A stretch of DNA of 64,000 bases from Saprospiraceae bacterium (GTDB lineage Bacteria; Bacteroidota; Bacteroidia; Chitinophagales; Saprospiraceae): NCBI GenBank assembly GCA_016787415.1, contig JAEUUT010000149.1:34879-98878 (forward strand), in the 5' to 3' direction. Position 1 is the first letter of the stretch. Each line of letters opens with the position of its first letter. The position numbers and the translations under genes were made by a program. This document shows, in pieces, positions 27,341 to 36,083 of this stretch. Below the pieces are notes generated by a model, which was not told the origin of the DNA, searched no databases, and worked only from the letters and a program-made list of their open reading frames with translations.

Positions 27341-28921
27341 TTATTTTTTTCTCCAGTAATCGATCAGGGCCAGTCGCACATCATTGCGCAGGTCGGATTT
27401 GTCTTTGGAATCGGGTTTGATAATGACCGGCATATCCGGGTTGTTGCTTTTGCCGTTGTCCAGCGATGCTTTCAGAAAACCCATGTTCAATTCGTTGCCG
27501 GTGAGCAGGAATTCGGGCAGGGTGACATGGTATAACTTATTGTCGTCCAGCATATTGGCGCCTACATACCATTTGCCGGAGGCTTCGTCTTTGCGCACGC
27601 CACTGGTTTGCAGATAACCGCCGGCGCCTTTGTTACCCAGGCCCGTATCCAGCGTTTTGCGAAGCATGGCGCCTTTCATTTCCACCTCCACAATGGCGCC
27701 GCCGAAAGGCAGCATCCGAACGATGTCGAGTTCGGTGAGGGTGCCGCTCAGTACGTCATCGACGCGGATGGAGCCGCTGTTTAGAATGACAACTTCGGGT
27801 TTGTTTTTCGACACAGACTGCATGGCGTTTGTGATAATTTCCCCGACCGGCGCAGGCATGTGACGTGTGATGGCGTCGCGGCAGTCGAGCGGCTGCTTGA
27901 GCGTGGTCACTGTTTTGGCAGCGTCGAAACCGGCTGTTGCCAGCGATTCATTTTTCACTGTTTCCCATTTGGCTACAGCGGCGGCAGTGGCGGGCTCGTC
28001 GGCGATTTTGCCATCTATTTTGCGCAAGACTGATTTCACCGTAGCCGTACGTTTGTTTTTGTCGTAGCGCAGGGTGTGTACATATACTGTTTTGGCGTTG
28101 GCATCTGCTTTGGCTACGATGGAATTCCCGATTTTATGAATCTGGTTGTCGTGGTCGTGTCCGCCCATAATAAGTGGCACATTGGGCAGCAGGGTCGCCA
28201 GTTTTTTGTCGTCGGCCACATTGAGGTGGGTGAGGCCTACTACCACATCGGTTTTGGGCTGCAATTCAGCATAACTTTTTTGGGCAGACGCCTGCCAGTC
28301 GCTGTATTCCGCCCAGGGTTTTTTGCCCGTATCCACCAGTACGCCGAACATGCCGAGGTTGAGCGTAGTGCCGTCGGCATCTTTCAGGTTTATCACGGTG
28401 TTGTCGGGAATGATTTCGGTGCCGCCATTTCTGTTTTTAAAAAACTGCTGGGTCCAGGTGTTGCCTTTCAGGCGGACATTGCCAGCCAGCCAGGAAAACT
28501 TGGATTCATCGAGCCGCGCCTGCAAGTCGGCCAGGTCGTCGTAATCGAATTCGTGGTTGCCAAACACTACCCAATCGAGGCCGAGTGTATTGAGCACATC
28601 CACCATTTGTCGGCCGCGTATGCGTTTGCCTTCGTATTTCAGGGTGCCAATGACGGATGGGCTGATAAAATCCCCGGCCAGCACGGTAATGGTATTCGGG
28701 TTTTGGGCCATCAATTCCTTGCGCAAAGTGGCGACACGCGCCAGTCCACCCGAATTGTCGGATAAAGACGGCGATATTTCATACACGTCGTTCATTTGCA
28801 GGAAGGTGACTTCAATGATGCCATCGTCTTTGCCAGGTGTGGCAACCGTTTTTTTACTGGTATCGCAAGAGAGGAAAATGAGCGCCAAAAGCGCGGACAA
28901 CAAGGTTTTGTATGCTTTCAT
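27341..28921 (-). CDS. 5'-nucleotidase / metallophosphatase lipoprotein
   Basis: This 526-residue lipoprotein (LSC, Cys19) contains a calcineurin-like metallophosphatase domain (about 35-290) and a 5'-nucleotidase C-terminal domain (about 330-510). Metal motifs are QMNDVYE, AGDFISPS, FGNHEFD and GGHDHDN. In the first motif a Tyr stands where classical 5'-nucleotidases have His (NDVY instead of NDxH). The C-terminal domain has the substrate-stacking segment VILNSGSIRVDD and RMLPFGGAIV. It is expected to hydrolyse nucleotides or UDP-sugars in the periplasm. A -7 promoter box lies 45 bases upstream. Confidence 0.85.
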   Translation of the reverse strand: MKAYKTLLSALLALIFLSCDTSKKTVATPGKDDGIIEVTFLQMNDVYEISPSLSDNSGGLARVATLRKELMAQNPNTITVLAGDFISPSVIGTLKYEGKRIRGRQMVDVLNTLGLDWVVFGNHEFDYDDLADLQARLDESKFSWLAGNVRLKGNTWTQQFFKNRNGGTEIIPDNTVINLKDADGTTLNLGMFGVLVDTGKKPWAEYSDWQASAQKSYAELQPKTDVVVGLTHLNVADDKKLATLLPNVPLIMGGHDHDNQIHKIGNSIVAKADANAKTVYVHTLRYDKNKRTATVKSVLRKIDGKIADEPATAAAVAKWETVKNESLATAGFDAAKTVTTLKQPLDCRDAITRHMPAPVGEIITNAMQSVSKNKPEVVILNSGSIRVDDVLSGTLTELDIVRMLPFGGAIVEVEMKGAMLRKTLDTGLGNKGAGGYLQTSGVRKDEASGKWYVGANMLDDNKLYHVTLPEFLLTGNELNMGFLKASLDNGKSNNPDMPVIIKPDSKDKSDLRNDVRLALIDYWRKK

Positions 28922-28966
28922 GGTGGAAAAAATTTGTCAGTTGAAGGAATTGCAGGACTTTCGTGG

Positions 28967-28974
28967 CAAAGATA
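28967..28974 (-). promoter_or_regulatory. -7 box TATCTTTG for the 5'-nucleotidase operon
   Basis: The complement of CAAAGATA matches TAxxTTTG and would start transcription about 40 bases before the ATG. The -33 position falls into the edge of the TTGATGAGG hairpin element. Confidence 0.5.
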
Positions 28975-28989
28975 TATGGTTTGGTGGGA

Positions 28990-29172
28990 GGTTGATGAGG
29001 TTGATGAGGGTGATGAGGGTTGATAAGGGTTGATGAGGGTTGATATTCATCGGCTTGGGTATGATCAATTTGTTTTTTTCGAGCGGCCAACATCAACCCT
29101 CATCAACTCTCATAAACTCTTATCAACCTTCATCAACCCTCATCAACCCTCATCAACCTCATCAACCTTTAT
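28990..29172. repeat. Long inverted repeat, GGTTGATGAGG family, in a divergent gene gap
   Basis: The left arm (28990-29044) has repeated GGTTGATGAGG/GGTTGATAAGG words. The right arm (29092-29172) is their complement. The middle is unique (TATTCATCGGCTTGG and on). The element lies between two divergently transcribed genes and ends ten bases before the ATG of the CoA ligase. Confidence 0.88.
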
Positions 29173-29182
29173 CCACCCACAC

Positions 29183-31171
29183 ATGCCCGAGTCCACCAAC
29201 ACCACACCTATTATTCGCTGGCGCCCCACGCAGGCCGGCACTCAGCGTAGTCATTTGCACCGATACATGCAATGGCTGAAACAGGAAAAACAACTTGCAT
29301 TTGATGATTACCATTCCCTTTGGGAATGGTCGGCCAGCCATGTAGCCGATTTCTGGGAAAGCCAGTGGGCGTATTTTCAGGTAATTGCCCATGCGCCCTA
29401 TCGACATGTGCTGAAAGGCGGTGAAATGCCTCATTTTCAATGGTTTGAAGGCAGTTCGCTCAATTATGCCGAACACATTTTCCGGCAAAAGAACGCCGCT
29501 CATCCAGCCATTCTTTTTCAAAGCGAGCGCCATGCCCTGACGGAAATATCCTGGGCCGAACTGGAACGACAAACCGCAGCCCTGGCCCAGTACTTCCGGC
29601 AGTGCGGCGTGCAGCCCGGCGACCGCATTGCGGCCTACCTGCCCAATTCGCCCCATGCTATGGTGGCTGTGCTGGCCGCCATGTCGATCGGGGCCGTGTG
29701 GTCGAGTTGCTCGCCCGATTTTGGGGCGTCCAGCGTGGCTGACCGTTTTGTTCAGATCGAACCGAAGGTACTGATTGCCATAGACGGATACTCCTATGGC
29801 GGCAAATCATTTGATAAACTCGATACCCTGCGCGAACTATGCGGCTTGCTGCCCACTGTGCAGCAGGTGCTTTTTATCCCATACCTGGATGAATCAGCGG
29901 CATTTAAAGCGGAAGGTAAAACCGTAATCCATTGGGAGGAAGTGCTTGAAAATCATGCAAACACCCCCCTTTCCTTTTTGCCCGTACCGTTCGATCACCC
30001 GCTTTGGGTGTTGTATTCTTCGGGCACCACAGGTGTGCCGAAGGCTATCACGCATTCGCAGGGGGGCAATTTACTGGAACACTTGAAATACACCCATTTG
30101 CACAACGACATTCATCCGGGCGAACGTTTTTTCTGGTTTTCCACCACCGGCTGGATGATGTGGAATTTCACCTTGGCCTCTATGCTGGCAGGCGCTACCA
30201 TTGTGCTGTACGATGGCAGTCCGGGTTTCCCCGACCTGAATGTGCTGTGGGAACTGGCCGAAAAAACGGGTATCGAGCACTTCGGCACCAGCGCCCCGTT
30301 TCTGGTGAGTTGTATGAAAGCCGCGCTGGAACCCGGCCGGCAGTTCGATCTTTCCCGATTGCGCAGCATCGGCTCTACGGGTTCTCCACTGCCGCCCGAA
30401 GCCTTTGCCTGGGTGTACGAACACGTAAAATCCGACGCCTGGCTGTGCAGCATGGCCGGCGGCACAGACGTGTGTACGGCCTGGGTGGGTGGCAATCCGC
30501 TCCTGTCTGTGTATCAGGGCGAAATTCAGTGTCGCTGCCTTGGCTGCGCCATGGCAAGTTGGGATGAAAACGGACAGGTCGTTCCGACAGGTGAAGTGGG
30601 CGAAATGGTGGTCACGCAGCCCATGCCCTCCATGCCCGTTTTTTTCTGGAATGACCCGGATGGCACGAAATACCACAACAGTTATTTTGACACCTTTCCG
30701 GGGGTGTGGCGACATGGCGACTGGATTCAAATTACTGAACGCGATAGCGTGGTCATTCTCGGCCGCTCCGATGCTACGCTTAACCGGCAGGGCGTCCGGA
30801 TTGGAACGGCCGAAATTTACCGCGCCCTCGATGCTATCCCGGAAATCAAAGACAGCCTCATTATCAACCTCGAATACGCCGACGGAACCGACTGGATGCC
30901 GCTTTTTGTGACGCTCGCTCCCGGCGCCGTCCTCGATGATAGCCTGAAAAAACGCATCAATACCAGCCTGCGCACGGCCTACAGCCCGCGCCACGTGCCC
31001 GATACTATTATTGAAATACCAGACGTGCCGTATACCATTTCAGGTAAAAAAATGGAGACGCCGGTGAAAAAAATCCTCCAGCGCAAACCGCTCGACAAAG
31101 CCTACAACCGCGATTCGATGCGAAACCCGGAAGCGATGGCGTTTTTTATCACAATGGCTATAGAGTCCTAA
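29183..31171 (+). CDS. aacS: Acetoacetate-CoA ligase
   Basis: This 662-residue adenylate-forming ligase makes acetoacetyl-CoA from acetoacetate, ATP and CoA. Landmarks are WSSCSPDFGASSVADRF, the P-loop YSSGTTGVPKAITHSQGG, WFSTTGWMMWN, the TD switch GGTDVCTAW, RHGDWIQI and the C-terminal catalytic loop ISGKKMETPVKK. All are typical of AacS and distinguish it from acetyl-CoA synthetase. The ATG at 29183 is used; a longer frame from 29030 is only translated repeat. The last two codons and the TAA stop come from a GTCCTAAGTCC repeat arm. HMG-CoA synthase, which uses acetoacetyl-CoA, lies 5 kb downstream. Confidence 0.92.
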   Translation: MPESTNTTPIIRWRPTQAGTQRSHLHRYMQWLKQEKQLAFDDYHSLWEWSASHVADFWESQWAYFQVIAHAPYRHVLKGGEMPHFQWFEGSSLNYAEHIFRQKNAAHPAILFQSERHALTEISWAELERQTAALAQYFRQCGVQPGDRIAAYLPNSPHAMVAVLAAMSIGAVWSSCSPDFGASSVADRFVQIEPKVLIAIDGYSYGGKSFDKLDTLRELCGLLPTVQQVLFIPYLDESAAFKAEGKTVIHWEEVLENHANTPLSFLPVPFDHPLWVLYSSGTTGVPKAITHSQGGNLLEHLKYTHLHNDIHPGERFFWFSTTGWMMWNFTLASMLAGATIVLYDGSPGFPDLNVLWELAEKTGIEHFGTSAPFLVSCMKAALEPGRQFDLSRLRSIGSTGSPLPPEAFAWVYEHVKSDAWLCSMAGGTDVCTAWVGGNPLLSVYQGEIQCRCLGCAMASWDENGQVVPTGEVGEMVVTQPMPSMPVFFWNDPDGTKYHNSYFDTFPGVWRHGDWIQITERDSVVILGRSDATLNRQGVRIGTAEIYRALDAIPEIKDSLIINLEYADGTDWMPLFVTLAPGAVLDDSLKKRINTSLRTAYSPRHVPDTIIEIPDVPYTISGKKMETPVKKILQRKPLDKAYNRDSMRNPEAMAFFITMAIES

Positions 31172-31290
31172 GTCCTGAGTCGTAAGTCCTAAGTCCGTAG
31201 AGTACACCTACTTACCCTTTGTATCTGGTTTTAGAAATGTCAAGGGTAAACAGGTGTACTCTACGGACTTAGGACTTACGACTCAGGACT
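31163..31290. repeat. Long inverted repeat, GTCCTGA/GTCCTAA family, contains the stop of aacS
   Basis: The left arm GAGTCCTAAGTCCTGAG continues to CCGTAGAGTACACC; the right arm is its complement and matches over about 39 bp before small differences. The TAA stop of the CoA ligase is at 31169-31171, inside the first word. The tip is the shared GTAGAGTACACC box. Confidence 0.9.
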
Positions 31291-31381
31291 GTCCGCAGGA
31301 CTTCCAAGCAACCTTCCTTCCTCCCCACTGTCTCTCCCCGTATCAAACCAATCTGTATTCACTACAAATCTTGCTAATTGT

Positions 31382-32017
31382 ATGAAAATTCGTCTTTTGC
31401 TAACCCTTTTTGGCGGCCTGGTACTTTCGGCTATGGCTGGCGCACAGAACAATGTTACCCGCAGCCTGCCTTCTTTCAACAAGATCGCTATTTCCGGTGG
31501 GTATGATGCCGTGTTGCTCCAGGAGGGCAGCAGTGAAGGCGTGACGCTGGAATTGAATGGCGTAGACGCTGATAAAATCATTACCGAGGTAAAAGGTTCG
31601 ACCCTGGAAATAGGTATGAAAAAAGGCTCCTACAACGGTGCTAAAATCCGTATGACGATCACCTACAAAAAACTCAAAGAAATTGCTTCCAGTGGTTCCT
31701 CTAATATCGAAGCGCTGTCGGTGATCAAAGGCAATGAATTTGAAATAGCCACCAGCGGCTCGGGCGATTTTAAAGGTACATTCGATGTGAAAGACCTGGA
31801 TGTGGCCATTTCTGGCAGCAGCAAAATGGTGTTGAAGGGTAGCGCCGCCGAACAGGAATTTGCCGTTTCCGGCTCCGGAAATATTGACGCAGGCGACCTT
31901 ACAGGCAAGACTGCAGAAGTTGCTATTTCCGGCTCCGGCAATGTGTTGGTGGGCGTTGATGGCCCCGTACAATCGGCGGTGTCGGGATCAGGGAAGGTAA
32001 CGAGTAAGAAGAAGTGA
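31382..32017 (+). CDS. Head-GIN / DUF2807 domain protein
   Basis: This 211-residue exported protein (signal ending MAGAQ) carries a DUF2807 auto-transporter-adhesin head-GIN domain. It is a right-handed beta-helix with repeated SGSG turns (ISGSSKM, VSGSGNI, ISGSGNV, VSGSGKV). Such proteins are common in Bacteroidota as envelope proteins of unknown role. The stop TGA begins a single GAGAGGTGAGAAG word, and a small terminator follows. Confidence 0.88.
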   Translation: MKIRLLLTLFGGLVLSAMAGAQNNVTRSLPSFNKIAISGGYDAVLLQEGSSEGVTLELNGVDADKIITEVKGSTLEIGMKKGSYNGAKIRMTITYKKLKEIASSGSSNIEALSVIKGNEFEIATSGSGDFKGTFDVKDLDVAISGSSKMVLKGSAAEQEFAVSGSGNIDAGDLTGKTAEVAISGSGNVLVGVDGPVQSAVSGSGKVTSKKK

Positions 32018-32052
32018 GAGGTGAGAAGTGGTACTACTCTCTGAAATAACAA

Positions 32053-32075
32053 TCCCCTTAAAGGGGTTTTTAAGA
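32053..32075 (+). terminator. Probable rho-independent terminator after the head-GIN gene
   Basis: CCCCTT and AAGGGG form a short stem followed by TTTTTA. It lies 36 bases after the stop. The loop is very short, so the effective stem may be only CCCC/GGGG. Confidence 0.5.
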
Positions 32076-32172
32076 AGCGTTTGTAGTTTAATGATGGGGC
32101 GCAGCCGGGAAGGTTGGGTCCCATTTATGTTAGTTATCAGTTATCAGTTATTTGTTATCAGGGGTGGCAAAC

Positions 32173-32319
32173 TAGTTATCAGTTATTGGTTATCAGTTAT
32201 CAGGGGTGATAAGGAGACCATCTGTACATATGCTTCGCCACACAAAAATGGATGCCAAACATATGTACAGATGGTCTCCTTATCACCCCTGATAACTGAT
32301 AACCAATAACTGATAACTA
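32173..32319. repeat. Perfect 60-bp-arm palindrome, AGTTATCAGTTATTGG family
   Basis: Bases 32173-32232 and 32260-32319 are exact reverse complements over 60 bp. The outer part is TAGTTATCAGTTATTGG words, the inner part GGTGATAAGGAGACC and then ATCTGTACATATG. The loop contains CCACACAAAAATGGATGCC. It ends one base before the TAG stop of the GH97 gene. A partial extra left word (32129-32170) precedes it. Confidence 0.92.
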
Positions 32320-32320
32320 A

Positions 32321-34279
32321 CTATAGTTTTCGGTACACTGCCACATACCCGCCACCCTGTGCCAGGCCGAGTTCCATCGTGTCGCCACTTTTCATGCGTT
32401 TTACCACACGTTTATAGTCCTGTGCATTTCGGTCGGCGTTGATGCCGTCTTCAAAAACTTCCACTTCATATTCGCCGGCAGGCAGGAAACGAGTGTCGAT
32501 TTTCAGGTTCCAGCCGGTCCAGTCGCCCATAGCGCCCAGGTACCACAGTCCGTTGACGGCCTGTCGGGCAATGATGACATAATCGCCTACTTGACCCGCT
32601 ACAGGAATGGTTTTTTCCCAAACAGAAGGCACTTTCGACAGGAAAGCCAGGCATTCAGGCTCCTTTTCATAGTTGGTAGGACTGTCGGCCAGCATTTGAA
32701 GCGGGCTTTCAAACACGACGTATTTGGCTAATTCGTGGCAGCGAGTGCCCATAGACGCCGGGCGGTTGAAAGAAGGCGACCAGTCGTCTTTCTGATAATT
32801 CAGCATAGCCCCCGGCGTGTAGTCCATCGGGCCTGCTACCTGGCGGGTAAAAGGCAGGGTGACGTTGTGCTCCGGATCGATGCGTTTCTGCGTGTCCCAT
32901 TTGCAGTTTTCCAGACCAAAAACGCCTTCAAAACTGATGACATTGGGCCAGGTACGTTGCAGTCCGGATGGTTTGTATGCACCGTGGTAGTCGACCAGCA
33001 GACCATGTCGGGCGCAGAGTTCGGCCATGCGCCAGTAGAACTGCACCATCTGCTGGTCGTCGCGTTGCATAAAGTCGATTTTCAGGCCTTTGATGTCCCA
33101 TTTTTTCAGGTACGGCAGGATGTCATCAAAACCCAGGTCGATGGCTACCCAGGTGGTCCACAGGATCAGGCCCACGTTTTTGGATTTGGCATAAGCCGCG
33201 AGTGCGTCCATATCGACTGCGCCACCGTGGAAGAGCAGGTTGCCGGTATCTGACCAGCCTTCGTCGAGGACCACGTATTCCAGTCCGTTTTTGGCAGCGA
33301 AGTCGACAAAGTATTTGTACGTTTCGGTATTGACGCCCGTTCTGAAATCCACACCTTGCAGGTTGAGGGCGTTCCACCAGTCCCAGGCTACTTTTCCGGG
33401 TTTGATCCATTGGGTATTGCTGATGCGGCTGGGTTCGGCCAGCAGCCAGGGCATCTGGTTGCTGAGCAATTGCATGTCTTTTTCAGCCACCAGAAACAAA
33501 CGCCAGGGGTAACTGCGTGCGCCTTTGGTTTTGGCAAGGTAATAGTCGCGATCGACGGGTTGAATATCCCGATTGGTGGTGCGCACCAGCGTTTTCGGGT
33601 AGTAGGGTAGTACGCCCTGGAGGTCGCCATTCCTGGTTTTTGTACCGCGCATCCAAAGTCCTGGATAGTCTTGCAGATCCGTTTCCGTAACGAGTATTTT
33701 CACGCCGCTTTCCAGTTCTGCCAGCAGGGGCAGACTGGCTAATTTGCTTTCATCCAGGCTGGCAGGCGCCGTAGGTTTGAAAATGCGCTCGTTGTGCGAA
33801 TAAAAACCTTCTTCTTCCGGAAACAGGTAAGATTTGCAGTTGGCAGGCCGGAAAGCGCATGTTTCGGCAGTAATGACTACCTGTTCTTTCTGGAAATTGG
33901 TAAAAAAACGATACGCCACTCCTTCATCGTAGGCCCGGAACACCACTCCCCAGTTGCCTTTACATTGGAGCGTCAGTTCGTTGAAGGCTTCTGGCACTTG
34001 GGCACTTTTTTGCCATACATCGGCCCGGGCATTGCGCTGTACGGTTTTGGTGTCGGCTTTCAGCACCTCGGGTCGTTCACCCAAAGTGCCCATTCCTTCA
34101 AAGGTCATGCTGATAGCGGCAGGTTGTGTGAGGGCTGCATCGCGCAGAAAAACCTGCCAACTGAGGTTGGGCGAAGTTTGAATTTGCACCCGCAGGGCGC
34201 CATTGGGCGACACCACGCTTTGTGCCTGCAAGCAGTGGACCACAAACAGGGTAAGGAGAAGGAGGGAGAGGTGTTTCAT
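32321..34279 (-). CDS. Glycoside hydrolase family 97 enzyme
   Basis: This 652-residue exported protein has the GH97 build: an N-terminal beta-sandwich (about 20-270), a TIM barrel (about 290-560) and a C-terminal sheet domain. Barrel motifs are WDWWNALNLQGVDF, YVVLDEGWSD, IKGLKIDFMQRDDQQMV, VDYHGAYKPSG and ISFEGVFGLEN. The Asp in KIDF resembles the nucleophile of the retaining alpha-galactosidase branch, rather than the inverting SusB-type alpha-glucosidases; this subfamily call is tentative. No SusC/SusD pair is adjacent, so it is not in a visible polysaccharide utilisation locus. Confidence 0.88.
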   Translation of the reverse strand: MKHLSLLLLTLFVVHCLQAQSVVSPNGALRVQIQTSPNLSWQVFLRDAALTQPAAISMTFEGMGTLGERPEVLKADTKTVQRNARADVWQKSAQVPEAFNELTLQCKGNWGVVFRAYDEGVAYRFFTNFQKEQVVITAETCAFRPANCKSYLFPEEEGFYSHNERIFKPTAPASLDESKLASLPLLAELESGVKILVTETDLQDYPGLWMRGTKTRNGDLQGVLPYYPKTLVRTTNRDIQPVDRDYYLAKTKGARSYPWRLFLVAEKDMQLLSNQMPWLLAEPSRISNTQWIKPGKVAWDWWNALNLQGVDFRTGVNTETYKYFVDFAAKNGLEYVVLDEGWSDTGNLLFHGGAVDMDALAAYAKSKNVGLILWTTWVAIDLGFDDILPYLKKWDIKGLKIDFMQRDDQQMVQFYWRMAELCARHGLLVDYHGAYKPSGLQRTWPNVISFEGVFGLENCKWDTQKRIDPEHNVTLPFTRQVAGPMDYTPGAMLNYQKDDWSPSFNRPASMGTRCHELAKYVVFESPLQMLADSPTNYEKEPECLAFLSKVPSVWEKTIPVAGQVGDYVIIARQAVNGLWYLGAMGDWTGWNLKIDTRFLPAGEYEVEVFEDGINADRNAQDYKRVVKRMKSGDTMELGLAQGGGYVAVYRKL

Positions 34280-34289
34280 ATTCCTTATT

Positions 34290-34420
34290 TGTTATCGGTT
34301 ATCTGTTATTAGTTATCAGGGTGGTAAAGGACCATTTGTACATATGCTTGGCCACACAAAAATGGATGCCAAATATAGGTACAAATGATCCCTTACCATC
34401 CTGACAACGGATAACTAATG
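34290..34420. repeat. Degenerate inverted repeat, AGTTATCAG family
   Basis: The left part has GTTATCGGTTATCTGTTATTAG words and GGTAAAGGACCATTTGTACATATG; the right part is GGTACAAATGATCCCTTACC and CGGATAACTAATG. The loop again contains CCACACAAAAATGGATGCC. It is a diverged copy of the element at 32173. Confidence 0.85.
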
Positions 34421-34523
34421 ATTCAAATGCTAAATCAACGTGATCTTTGGGTAGCAAAGCCCCAGCAACTGATGTAAGTACCTGAAAATCAAAGTGTTGG
34501 TCAAGCGCCTGTTGAAATGGCCT

Positions 34524-34649
34524 TATTCAAATCCCGATTTTGCCCCCTTGGATGCGGTCGAGAGCACCCATGTTTGAGTCCCGACGTAGGAGGGGCGAGT
34601 TTGGGTGCGAACCCGCATCCAAGGAGGGCAAAATCGCAGGATTTGAATA
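34524..34649. repeat. Long hairpin with GGATGCGG/TTTGCCCCCTTGG arms
   Basis: TATTCAAATCCCGATTTTGCC and CCTTGGATGCGG (34524-34567) pair with the complement at 34608-34649; an inner stem CACCCATG/TTTGGGTG follows. Both strands show open frames here, but they are mirror images of the palindrome and not genes. The 34280-34766 gap holds this hairpin, the element before it and a small GTTCTTTTTC/GAAAAAGAAC hairpin at 34667-34692; no gene is seen. Confidence 0.8.
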
Positions 34650-34766
34650 CAGCCTTGATTTTTTCGTTCTTTTTCATCAAGGAAAAAGAACAGTATAGCA
34701 CAATGCCTAAACTATCACAATCCACTTTTTAACCTTCATATAATCAAAACCTATCCAAAACTCACG

Positions 34767-35867
34767 TTAAATCAAAAATTTCCCGCTCTGGTAAATCTTC
34801 TCCCCGTCGGCCCATATTTCTCCACCTTGCGTCATATCGGTGATCATATCCCAGTGTACCGGCGATTCATTTTTACCGCCTGTTTGCAGGTAACTCTGCC
34901 CGATGGCCATGTGGATGGTGCCGCCAATTTTTTCATCAAAGAGGATGTTTTTAGTCATACGCTGGATGTCGTAATTGGTGCCAATGGCCGCTTCGCCGAA
35001 ACGACGCGTACCTGGCATGGCAAAAACCTGATCCAGAAAATCGCGGCCGCGTTGCGCTTCCCATTTTTCAATATAGCCGTCGCGCACCCAGAGCGTCACG
35101 CCTTCCACTTCGGCGCCCTGGTAAATGCAAGGCAGGGAAAAGTGAATAGTTCCGTTCACTTTGTCTTCCACAGGACTGGTGTACACCTCACCGGAAGGCA
35201 TATTGGTTTGTCCGTCGGAATTCATCCAGGTACGGCCTTGCGTACTGAATGAAATATCGGTGCCATTGGTAACATACCGTACCGTGCTGCAAGCATTCAG
35301 GTGGTCGACAATGCGCTGTTGGCTGGCCCGCACATCGAGCCAGGCGGCCTGCGGGTCGTCGTGAAACAGTTTGCAGGCGTTGTATACAAATTGCTCGTAT
35401 TCGCTCAGGCTCATACCCGCTTCCTGTGCCGAAGCGTCGGTCGGGTACTGGCACAGGTTGCGACGCAGCCTGCGATCGGCAGTGCGTTCGAAGTAGGTTT
35501 TGTTGATGGGCGCCATGGCTTCATTTCGCCAGCGGGCCTGCTCGGGTGTGGCGCCGCTGAATTCGCGCAGGTTGAATGGCGCGCGAATGTGCAGGTAGCA
35601 GTCGAACGTTTCCATAGCGATACTACTGAGCACCGGCTGTGTTTTGAAAGCCTGTTCGTTGGCATTCTGCGTGAAAATGCGCTCGCGTTCCCTGAACGAC
35701 AGGTCGCATTCTACCAGTGCTGCACCGGCAGCATAGGCTTCGCGGTACACTTCCCGCAGCAGCGGTTCGGCTAATAATGTAGTGGAAATGAATACTTTAT
35801 CACCGTCTTTTACCTGAAGACAGTACTGCACGAGCAAGCGGGCGTATTTCTGGAGGATGTGCGTCAT
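34767..35867 (-). CDS. M29 family aminopeptidase
   Basis: This 366-residue cytoplasmic metallopeptidase is of the AmpS/thermophilic aminopeptidase family. The two-metal ligands can be placed: Glu in MPSGEVYTSP, Glu in FGEAAIGTN, His and Tyr in GGTIHMAIGQSY, and His and Asp in PVHWDMI. The N-terminal domain (KYARLLVQYCLQVKDGDKVFI) is also typical. It releases N-terminal residues from peptides. The length is slightly shorter than usual (about 400). Upstream, a palindrome separates it from the HMG-CoA synthase gene on the same strand. Confidence 0.9.
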   Translation of the reverse strand: MTHILQKYARLLVQYCLQVKDGDKVFISTTLLAEPLLREVYREAYAAGAALVECDLSFRERERIFTQNANEQAFKTQPVLSSIAMETFDCYLHIRAPFNLREFSGATPEQARWRNEAMAPINKTYFERTADRRLRRNLCQYPTDASAQEAGMSLSEYEQFVYNACKLFHDDPQAAWLDVRASQQRIVDHLNACSTVRYVTNGTDISFSTQGRTWMNSDGQTNMPSGEVYTSPVEDKVNGTIHFSLPCIYQGAEVEGVTLWVRDGYIEKWEAQRGRDFLDQVFAMPGTRRFGEAAIGTNYDIQRMTKNILFDEKIGGTIHMAIGQSYLQTGGKNESPVHWDMITDMTQGGEIWADGEKIYQSGKFLI

Positions 35868-35931
35868 GTGCGTGTGATCTGTAAGAAGAACTGCAAATGA
35901 CGGAAAAAGGAAGGAGTATTGGAACAGGATT

Positions 35932-36075
35932 TTTGGGAAGTTGAACAGGATTTAGGGGATTTAAAGGATTAGAAGGATTTCCGAGGTAGAGTTGACAATT
36001 GATAAAATTCAGAAAATTGTCAACTCTACCTCGGAAATCCTTCTAATCCCATAAATCCCAAAAATCCTGTTCAAA
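35932..36075. repeat. Inverted repeat, AGGATTAGAAGGATT family with TTGACAATT tip
   Basis: The arms TTGAACAGGATTTAGGGG to AGGATTAGAAGGATTTCCG and the inner GAGGTAGAGTTGACAATT are paired by 36017-36075. The loop GATAAAATTCAGAAAA is nearly the same as in the element at 15167. A second TTGAACAGG-like start at 35929 suggests a slipped duplication of the arm. Confidence 0.88.
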
Positions 36076-36083
36076 TACTCCCC

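Noticed and set aside
29030..29182. N-terminal extension of the acetoacetate-CoA ligase
   Set aside because: It is Ser/Thr/His/Pro-rich translated TCATCAACC repeat; the enzyme starts at 29183.
34501..34732. Two mirror open reading frames of about 70 codons
   Set aside because: Both are readings of one palindrome and show no domain or start signal.
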